Notes under the pieces: model-generated
Told to the model about the DNA's origin: nothing
Databases searched by the model: none
What the model saw: only the letters and a program-made list of their open reading frames with translations
From: Pseudomonas frederiksbergensis
GTDB lineage: Bacteria > Pseudomonadota > Gammaproteobacteria > Pseudomonadales > Pseudomonadaceae
Assembly (NCBI RefSeq): GCF_000802155.2
Contig: NZ_JQGJ02000003.1
Coordinates: 372,001 to 436,000 of the forward strand
Reading direction: 5' to 3'
DNA: 64,000 nucleotides
Part shown: positions 58,190 to 64,000 of the stretch, one piece after another
Position numbering within the stretch: position 1 is the first letter of the stretch
How the letters are laid out: every line of letters begins with the position of its first letter
Program-made: the position numbers and the translations under genes

Positions 58190-61033
58190 ATGACCCGCAA
58201 CCACGAAATACGCCCCGATCTGGACGAGGGAATCGACCGCAAGGTCCTGAGCCAGTTGCGCGCGCGTTTCCTCAAGCTCAATACCGGACGCATGGAGCGC
58301 GCCCTCGAAGGGTTGTCGACCCGCCAACAGGGCGTGTTGACGTTGCTTCCGCTGTTTTTCCACGTCAACCATCCGCTGCTGCCCGGCTATGTCTCGGGCA
58401 GCACGCCCGCCGGGTTGTCGAATTACGAGCCCGACACAAACGTCCTCGCCGAGGCCCAACGGCTGACCCGCTCGTTCTCCTATAAAGCACGACATGGCAG
58501 CAACCCACCGCGACCGATCCTCGGCCTGTTCCTGATGGGCAGCCTCGGCACGCTCGCCCAGGCCGACCAGAGCGACATGGATGTGTGGGTTTGCCATGGG
58601 CCGGACCTGAGCGACGATGAGCTGGCCGAGCTGCGGAAAAAATGCCAACTGCTGGAAACCTGGGCCGCGACCCAAGGCGCCGAAGCGCACTTTTTCCTCA
58701 TCGACCCGGCGCGATTCGTCCGCGGCGAGCGGGACAACCAACTCAGCTCCGATGACTGCGGCACCACCCAGCATTATCTGCTGCTGGACGAGTTCTACCG
58801 CACCGCCATCTGGCTGGCCGGGCGCACGCCAATCTGGTGGCTGGTGCCGGTGTATGAAGAAGAAAACTACGAGCAATACACCCATACGCTGATTTCCAAG
58901 CGTTTCATTCGTGCCGACGAAACCCTGGACCTGGGGCATTTGGCCTACATCCCGCCGGGGGAGTTCGTCGGCGCCGGGCTCTGGCAGTTGTTCAAGGGCA
59001 TCGAATCGCCTTACAAGTCGGTGCTCAAGCTATTGCTGACCGAGGTCTACGCCAGCGAGCACCCGGACGTCCGCTGCCTGAGCCTGCGCTTCAAACAGGC
59101 GGTGTTCGCCAATCGCCTGGATCTGGATGAGCTGGACCCGTACATGGTCGTTTATCGCCGCCTCGAGGAATATCTGATCGCCCGCGGCGAGCCGGAACGC
59201 CTGGAGCTGATCCGGCGCGCGTTGTACCTAAAGGTCAATCGCAAGCTTACCGGCCACGCTCGCAGCAGTGGCTGGCAGCGCAACCTGCTGGAGCGCCTGG
59301 CTCGGGAGTGGGCCTGGGACCAGCGTCAACTGGCCCTGCTCGATAGCCGTAGCCAGTGGAAAGTCCGCCAGGTGAGCAATGAGCGGCGGGCACTGGTCAA
59401 CGAGCTGACCTACAGCTATCGCTTCTTGACCGAGTTCGCCCGCACCGAGAAAACCGTCAGCCTGATCAACAAGCGCGACCTCAATGTTCTCGGTCGGCGG
59501 CTGTATGCGGCCTTCGAGCGCAAGGCCGACAAAATCGAATTCATCAACCCTGGCATTGCTCCGGACTTGGCGGAGGACACCCTGACACTGGTCCAGTCGC
59601 CAAACAAGAAAGAGCCTGGGCAGAACCAGTGGGGCTTGTACAACGGCAGCCTGAATGCCTTGGAATGGGAAAACTTCGCGCCCATCAAACGCAGCCGAGA
59701 GCTCCTTGAATTGCTCACCTGGTGCCATCGCAACGGTGTGATCGACAGCAGCACGCGCTTGGCGCTGCACCCTGGCGAAAGCGACCTGAGCGAGTTCGAG
59801 CTGTTCAACCTGCTGGGCAGCCTGCAACAGGCCATCGCCTTGCCCCTGGCCACGGTCGATGAAGTCCAGTTGCTGCACGCCAGCGTACCCAGCGAAGTGC
59901 TGATCCTGGTGAACGTCGGCGTCGACCCGCTCAAGCATCACCGCGACCTGAACATCCTGATGACCACCGAGCGCACCGATTCCCTGAGCTACGCCGGGGT
60001 TCGGGAAAACCTGGTGCTCACCCTCGACCAGGTCACACTCAATAGCTGGAATGAGGTACTGGTCAACCGCTTCGATGGCGAGCATGCCCTGCTCGATTGC
60101 CTGCGCGACTACCTCAACGCCTTGCCCACGGCACAACGCCAACCGCGCGTGCAGGTCCGGTGCTTCTGTCATAACCGCGCGCAATTCATTGCGCGCCGGG
60201 TCGAAGAAGTCATCGAGACCACCCAGGCCTTGCTACTGAGCAAACTCAACTACCGGTATCTGCTGCAAGTCCAGCAGCACTATCACGTACTGGAATTGGT
60301 GCCGGGCCAAGTCAACCACGTGGCGCTGGGCAGCCTGTCGGCGCTGATGGATTATCTCGCAGAAGAGCTGACCGCCTACAGCCCGCTGCACCTGGATTCA
60401 ATGGCGCTGGAAGACCACGACGTGGCGCTGATCCTGCCCATGGGTCAACCCGAGTGCATCCAGGTGTTCTACAGGGTCTACGAAGACGAAGCCGAGCTGT
60501 ATGTGCTCGATGAACTCAATGCGTTGTGGCAACAGCGCTTGCCATATCACGATGAACAAAGCCTGCTGGTACCGCTGCAACGTTTCCTGCAATCGGTGCT
60601 GTACCGCCGCGATGCCCTGCTGCCGATGGACGTTGCCCAGCCGCTGGCGCTGGAAATCCTGTATTACCAGCTCCTGCCTTCGGGTAACGGGCGGGCTCGG
60701 CGGGTCGAGTCACGGCCGGCACCGCAGACGCCCATCAACAAGCCCTTTTATGACGTGCAAGGGATCATCGGCAAAGCAGCGCATGGGCAGGTGCACGTCA
60801 CCCTGTATTGCGACCAGCGGGAATTTTCGGAATTGGAGCATGGCGACCAACTGTTCCAGGTGGTCGCCAGGGAAATCGTCGGGCAGCGCCGCGAAGCCGA
60901 ACGCTATCGCTGCTATATCACCGACCTCGACCTCTCCGGCCTGGTGGGCGACGGCGCGTGCTCAAGCATTCTGTACCTGCGCTACAAGGCCGACCTGGAG
61001 CGCGCACTGAACGAGGCACTGATTCAGGTCTGA
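58190..61033 (+). CDS. cyaA: Class I adenylate cyclase
   Basis: A 947-residue enzyme that makes cyclic AMP. The N-terminal half is catalytic: LGLFLMGSLGTLAQADQSDMDVWVCHG carries the nucleotidyltransferase GS and DxD motifs (about 105-130), followed by the class I signature HFFLIDPARFVRGERDNQLS. The C-terminal half (about 540-947) is the regulatory region. It follows a 175-base gap after the TIGR02647 gene and ends six bases before convergent rnk. In pseudomonads cAMP acts through Vfr. Confidence 0.96.
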   Translation: MTRNHEIRPDLDEGIDRKVLSQLRARFLKLNTGRMERALEGLSTRQQGVLTLLPLFFHVNHPLLPGYVSGSTPAGLSNYEPDTNVLAEAQRLTRSFSYKARHGSNPPRPILGLFLMGSLGTLAQADQSDMDVWVCHGPDLSDDELAELRKKCQLLETWAATQGAEAHFFLIDPARFVRGERDNQLSSDDCGTTQHYLLLDEFYRTAIWLAGRTPIWWLVPVYEEENYEQYTHTLISKRFIRADETLDLGHLAYIPPGEFVGAGLWQLFKGIESPYKSVLKLLLTEVYASEHPDVRCLSLRFKQAVFANRLDLDELDPYMVVYRRLEEYLIARGEPERLELIRRALYLKVNRKLTGHARSSGWQRNLLERLAREWAWDQRQLALLDSRSQWKVRQVSNERRALVNELTYSYRFLTEFARTEKTVSLINKRDLNVLGRRLYAAFERKADKIEFINPGIAPDLAEDTLTLVQSPNKKEPGQNQWGLYNGSLNALEWENFAPIKRSRELLELLTWCHRNGVIDSSTRLALHPGESDLSEFELFNLLGSLQQAIALPLATVDEVQLLHASVPSEVLILVNVGVDPLKHHRDLNILMTTERTDSLSYAGVRENLVLTLDQVTLNSWNEVLVNRFDGEHALLDCLRDYLNALPTAQRQPRVQVRCFCHNRAQFIARRVEEVIETTQALLLSKLNYRYLLQVQQHYHVLELVPGQVNHVALGSLSALMDYLAEELTAYSPLHLDSMALEDHDVALILPMGQPECIQVFYRVYEDEAELYVLDELNALWQQRLPYHDEQSLLVPLQRFLQSVLYRRDALLPMDVAQPLALEILYYQLLPSGNGRARRVESRPAPQTPINKPFYDVQGIIGKAAHGQVHVTLYCDQREFSELEHGDQLFQVVAREIVGQRREAERYRCYITDLDLSGLVGDGACSSILYLRYKADLERALNEALIQV

Positions 61034-61039
61034 CAGGAT

Positions 61040-61450
61040 TCAGAACGCGCAATCACCGCCATTGACCGGCTGCGACTCGACTTCCAGCAACGTCAGTTTC
61101 AGGGTCTTGCCACCCGGGGCAGGCCAGTCGATGTGCTGGCCTACCTTCAAGCCCAGCAAGGCACTGCCAACCGGTGCCAGGATCGAAATCTTGCCCTCGT
61201 CGGCGTTGGCATCCTGGGGATAAACCAGCGTCAGATGGTAATCCTTGCCGCTGCTTTCCTCTCGGCAATGCACTCGCGAATTCATGGTCACGACGTCGGC
61301 GGGCACTTCATCGTGGCCCACCAGGGTCTCGGCGCGATCCAGTTCGGTTTGCAAGGCGATCACGCCAGGGAGTGTTTCATCCAGGCTATCGATCAGGCGC
61401 TCCAGACGCTGCACGTCCAGGCGAGTAAGGGTGATTGAAGGTGCGGTCAT
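61040..61450 (-). CDS. rnk: Nucleoside diphosphate kinase regulator (Rnk, GreA/GreB family)
   Basis: A 136-residue protein with a short N-terminal coiled coil (LDVQRLERLIDSLDETLPGV) and a C-terminal FKBP-like GreA/GreB domain (about 50-136: SRVHCREESSGKDYHLTLVY; GSALLGLKVGQHIDWPAPGG). Rnk binds RNA polymerase without the acidic finger tip of GreB. It is convergent with cyaA (six bases) and preceded by a terminator that belongs to the upstream gene. Confidence 0.93.
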   Translation of the reverse strand: MTAPSITLTRLDVQRLERLIDSLDETLPGVIALQTELDRAETLVGHDEVPADVVTMNSRVHCREESSGKDYHLTLVYPQDANADEGKISILAPVGSALLGLKVGQHIDWPAPGGKTLKLTLLEVESQPVNGGDCAF

Positions 61451-61487
61451 GATCCAGGCAGACTCCTTTCTTCTGCACGAAAAAAGC

Positions 61488-61516
61488 AAAACCCCGCCAC
61501 ATAAAGGCGGGGTTTT
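61488..61516 (-). terminator. Rho-independent terminator between DUF1289 and rnk
   Basis: AAAACCCCGCC-tttatgt-GGCGGGGTTTT on the minus strand followed by GCTTTTTTCG; it ends the cyaY-DUF1289 transcript before rnk. Confidence 0.9.
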
Positions 61517-61603
61517 CACTCGCCTCGATGAGTTGAGGCGTTGCTGGACACTACCACAGCTCAAAAAATATACAACCCGGGCGCTTGTCCATCCAATAAG
61601 TGG

Positions 61604-61822
61604 CTACTTCAGGGATCGGCGCTTGAGCGCCTCGGCACAAATAACCCGCCGACGCTCATCATCAGCCGAGCGCCACTCGCGAATATCCTCCACATGCCGG
61701 AAACAACCCAGGCAGACCTTTCGCTCGTCGAGCTTGCACACACTGGTACAAGGCGACGGCACGGCCGGGCTGACATTGCTGTAGAGCGGCTTGGGCGGCC
61801 GCGCCGGGACGGTCTGGCTCAC
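61604..61822 (-). CDS. DUF1289 domain-containing protein
   Basis: A 72-residue protein with the DUF1289 cysteine motif (PCTSVCKLDE, then VCLGCFRHVEDIREW), probably metal-binding. The start is GTG 61822 (VSQTVPARPPKP), four bases after the cyaY stop, with GAAGGG upstream; no ATG fits. It is co-transcribed with cyaY and followed by a strong terminator. Confidence 0.82.
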   Translation of the reverse strand: MSQTVPARPPKPLYSNVSPAVPSPCTSVCKLDERKVCLGCFRHVEDIREWRSADDERRRVICAEALKRRSLK

Positions 61823-61826
61823 CGAG

Positions 61827-62159
61827 TCACAGCCCTTCGAAATCGAATTCGACGTCAGCCTGCTGCTTGACGATGCGTTCGAGCATCTCGCCCAACTGCT
61901 CTTCGCTCTTGTCGCACATCCAGCGCTCGCTTTCCTCGTCGTAATCGAAGTGGAAGCCACCGGACACCGCCGCCAGCCACAACTGCCGCAACGGCTCCTG
62001 GCGGCTGAAAATCAACTGGCTGCCGTTCTCGAACTTGACGGTAAGTACACCGGCGGAAATTTCCAGGTCGATGTCCATGTCGCTGTCATCGAAGATATCC
62101 TCCAGTTTTTCCTGGGTTTCATCGACCAGATCGTGGAAACGGGCTTCGGACAAACTCAT
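61827..62159 (-). CDS. cyaY: Frataxin-like iron donor protein CyaY
   Basis: A 110-residue bacterial frataxin: acidic first helix MSLSEARFHDLVDETQEKLEDIFDD and the sheet SAGVLTVKFENGSQLIFSRQ with PLRQLWLAAVSGGFHF. It binds iron and modulates IscS-based iron-sulfur cluster assembly. It is divergent from lptM/lysA, as in most Pseudomonas. Confidence 0.95.
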   Translation of the reverse strand: MSLSEARFHDLVDETQEKLEDIFDDSDMDIDLEISAGVLTVKFENGSQLIFSRQEPLRQLWLAAVSGGFHFDYDEESERWMCDKSEEQLGEMLERIVKQQADVEFDFEGL

Positions 62160-62385
62160 TGCGGCAACCTCAAAAATGTCTGATCGGGCTCAAGCGCCGC
62201 AAGATACGGACGCGCCCGGCTGAATGCAAAGGATAACGACCAAGGGCCCGTGGGCGCTGAACATTGTCCACCGAACGCGCCCACCTGGAGTGCAAGGCCC
62301 GCCGGACGGGCGCCCCGTTGCATAGGCAAGCTGACGGGTGGCCGGTATACTCCGGCGCAATTAACGCATTTTCAAGGATTTCGCC

Positions 62386-62556
62386 ATGAAGCGCCTGATC
62401 TCTTCCCTTGCTGCGCTCGTCGCGGTTGCCTGCCTTGTGACAGCCTGTGGTCAAAAAGGTCCGCTGTACCTGCCTGATGACAGCAAGTCCCCTGAAGAGC
62501 AGGCCAAGTCGTCGCAATCCAAATCCCACGCGCACGACACCCAGACCACTTACTAA
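62386..62556 (+). CDS. lptM: LPS translocon maturation chaperone LptM (YifL) lipoprotein
   Basis: A 56-residue lipoprotein: signal MKRLISSLAALVAVACLVTA, lipidated C21, then GQKGPLYLPDD, the conserved mature motif of LptM, which aids LptD disulfide maturation. It lies nine bases before lysA, with AAGGATTT before its ATG. The cyaY/lptM-lysA-dapF order is conserved. Confidence 0.92.
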   Translation: MKRLISSLAALVAVACLVTACGQKGPLYLPDDSKSPEEQAKSSQSKSHAHDTQTTY

Positions 62557-62565
62557 GGGACCGCC

Positions 62566-63813
62566 ATGGACGCTTTTAACTACCGTGGCGGGGAGCTGTT
62601 CGCGGAAGGGGTTGCCCTGTCCGCGATCGCCGAACGTTTCGGCACGCCGACCTACGTCTACTCCCGTGCCCACATCGAAGCCCAATACCGGACATTCGCC
62701 GATGCCCTCGAAGGCATGCCGCACCTGGTGTGCTTCGCTGTAAAAGCCAACTCGAACCTGGGCGTGCTCAACGTCCTCGCGCGCCTGGGCGCTGGCTTCG
62801 ACATCGTGTCCGGCGGCGAGCTTGAGCGCGTGCTGGCCGCTGGCGGCAGCCCCGACAAAATCGTGTTCTCCGGCGTCGGCAAGACCCGCGAAGACATGCG
62901 TCGCGCCCTGGAAGTCGGCGTGCATTGCTTCAACATCGAATCCACCGACGAGCTGGAGCGCCTGCAGGTGGTCGCCGCCGAGCTGGGCGTTCGTGCGCCG
63001 GTCTCGCTGCGCGTGAACCCGGACGTCGACGCCGGCACCCACCCGTACATTTCCACCGGCCTCAAGGAAAACAAGTTCGGCATCGCCATTGCCGACGCCG
63101 AGGATGTGTACGTACGCGCCGCCCAACTGCCGAACCTGGAAGTGCTGGGTGTCGATTGCCACATCGGCTCGCAACTGACCACCCTCGAACCGTTCATCGA
63201 CGCCCTCGACCGCCTGCTGGCGCTGGTGGATCGCCTCGGCGACTGCGGCATCTACCTGCGTCACATCGACCTGGGTGGCGGTGTCGGCGTGCGTTATCGC
63301 GATGAAGAGCCGCCACTGGTGGCCGACTACATCAAGACCGTGCGCGAACGCCTTGAAGGCCGTGACCTGGCGCTGATGTTCGAGCCAGGCCGCTACATCG
63401 TCGCCAACGCCGGCGTGCTGCTGACACAGGTCGAATACCTCAAGCACACCGAGCACAAGGACTTCGCCATCGTCGACGCGGCCATGAACGACCTGATCCG
63501 CCCGGCGCTGTACCAGGCCTGGATGGACGTCACCGCCGTGCGCCCGCGCGATACCGCGGCCCGCGACTACGACATCGTCGGGCCGATCTGCGAAACCGGC
63601 GATTTCCTTGCCAAAGGCCGTGCGCTGGCACTGGAAGAAGGCGATCTGCTGGCCGTGCATTCGGCGGGCGCCTACGGGTTTGTCATGAGTTCCAACTACA
63701 ACACCCGCGGCCGCTGCGCCGAGGTGCTGGTGGACGGTGATCAGGCATTCGAAGTACGCCGCCGCGAGACGGTAGCCGAACTGTTTGCCGGCGAAAGCCT
63801 GCTGCCGGAGTAA
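62566..63813 (+). CDS. lysA: Diaminopimelate decarboxylase
   Basis: A 415-residue PLP enzyme making lysine from meso-diaminopimelate. The PLP lysine lies in [14 protein letters not shown] (near residue 60); [12 protein letters not shown] binds the phosphate, and [11 protein letters not shown] contributes the partner-subunit cysteine. It starts ten bases after the lptM stop and is followed by dapF after four bases, so lptM-lysA-dapF form one unit. Confidence 0.97.
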   Translation: MDAFNYRGGELFAEGVALSAIAERFGTPTYVYSRAHIEAQYRTFADALEGMPHLVCFAVKANSNLGVLNVLARLGAGFDIVSGGELERVLAAGGSPDKIVFSGVGKTREDMRRALEVGVHCFNIESTDELERLQVVAAELGVRAPVSLRVNPDVDAGTHPYISTGLKENKFGIAIADAEDVYVRAAQLPNLEVLGVDCHIGSQLTTLEPFIDALDRLLALVDRLGDCGIYLRHIDLGGGVGVRYRDEEPPLVADYIKTVRERLEGRDLALMFEPGRYIVANAGVLLTQVEYLKHTEHKDFAIVDAAMNDLIRPALYQAWMDVTAVRPRDTAARDYDIVGPICETGDFLAKGRALALEEGDLLAVHSAGAYGFVMSSNYNTRGRCAEVLVDGDQAFEVRRRETVAELFAGESLLPE

Positions 63814-63817
63814 TACC

Positions 63818-64000
63818 ATGCTGCTGCGTTTTACCAAGATGCACGGCCTGGGCAATGATTTCATGGTCCTCGACCTGGTCAGCCAGCACGCGCACATCCT
63901 GCCCAAGCATGCCAAGCAATGGGGCGACCGGCACACCGGCATCGGTTTCGACCAGTTGCTGATTGTCGAGGCACCGAACAACCCGGACGTGGATTTCCGC
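63818..64000 (+). CDS. dapF: Diaminopimelate epimerase (N-terminal part)
   Basis: The first 61 codons; the gene continues past the right edge. [20 protein letters not shown] and [16 protein letters not shown] are the diagnostic N-terminal segments of DapF, which interconverts LL- and meso-diaminopimelate. It starts four bases after the lysA stop, feeding the meso form to LysA and peptidoglycan synthesis. Confidence 0.96.
   Translation, partial: MLLRFTKMHGLGNDFMVLDLVSQHAHILPKHAKQWGDRHTGIGFDQLLIVEAPNNPDVDFR

Noticed and set aside
62170..63981. 603-codon open frame opposite lysA and lptM
   Set aside because: Shadow of lysA; composition rich in His, Gln, Val and Arg typical of antisense frames.

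Overview
The window looks like a core chromosomal segment of a Pseudomonas, most likely of the P. fluorescens group. The evidence is gene content and order: glycine cleavage genes, ubiI-ubiH-pepP-ygfB, zapA-ssrS-ygfA, glpT, ubiD, rho, trxA, ppx/ppk, hemB, algP/algQ, the hemY-hemDX-hemC-algR block, argH, cyaA, cyaY and lysA-dapF. The REP-type palindromes built on GTGGCGAGG and CGCGAGC cores also fit that group. Codon use looks uniformly GC-rich, and I see no prophage, insertion sequence, CRISPR array, tRNA or rRNA.

Layout. 0-9.2 kb: a truncated Lrp-type regulator, an ACT-like small protein, an orphan GspE/PilB-type ATPase, an SPFH/NfeD membrane pair, a DUF2388 protein, gcvT-gcvH, and an Fe(III) binding protein plus permease split by a REPIN. 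9.2-15.4 kb: the ubiquinone hydroxylase/aminopeptidase P operon, divergent from zapB-like/zapA, then 6S RNA and 5-formyl-THF cyclo-ligase. 15.5-24.5 kb: EVE protein, FliL-like protein, quinone oxidoreductase, glpT with two probable GlpR operators, a ChaC-type cyclotransferase, a ferredoxin-type reductase with ubiD, rho and trxA. 24.5-28.4 kb: a GntR regulator divergent from a complete amino-acid ABC transporter operon. 28.5-34.3 kb: ppx facing hemB-ppk, and a DedA protein.

34.2-45.6 kb: sterol desaturase family protein, ElbB, UPF0178, a cytochrome c/FTR1 iron permease, a four-gene envelope lipoprotein cluster (COG3014, YcfL, LpoB, LpoB/CsgG-like), a LysE exporter, a small MscS channel and an ABC-F ATPase. 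45.6-54.5 kb: the algP/algQ/dsbB region and the tightly overlapping hemC-hemDX-hemY heme genes, with algR upstream but without its partner kinase gene. 54.9-64 kb: argH, a GST, two small conserved proteins, cyaA, rnk, DUF1289, cyaY, lptM, lysA and the start of dapF.

The genes are mostly housekeeping: heme and ubiquinone synthesis, polyphosphate turnover, folate and one-carbon metabolism, diaminopimelate/lysine synthesis, cAMP signalling and envelope growth. The points most worth a second look are the envelope lipoprotein cluster, the HemD-HemX read-through fusion with a plausible internal start, the solitary algR, the leader hairpin on the FTR1 gene, the GlpR operators and the REP elements that sit inside or between operons.
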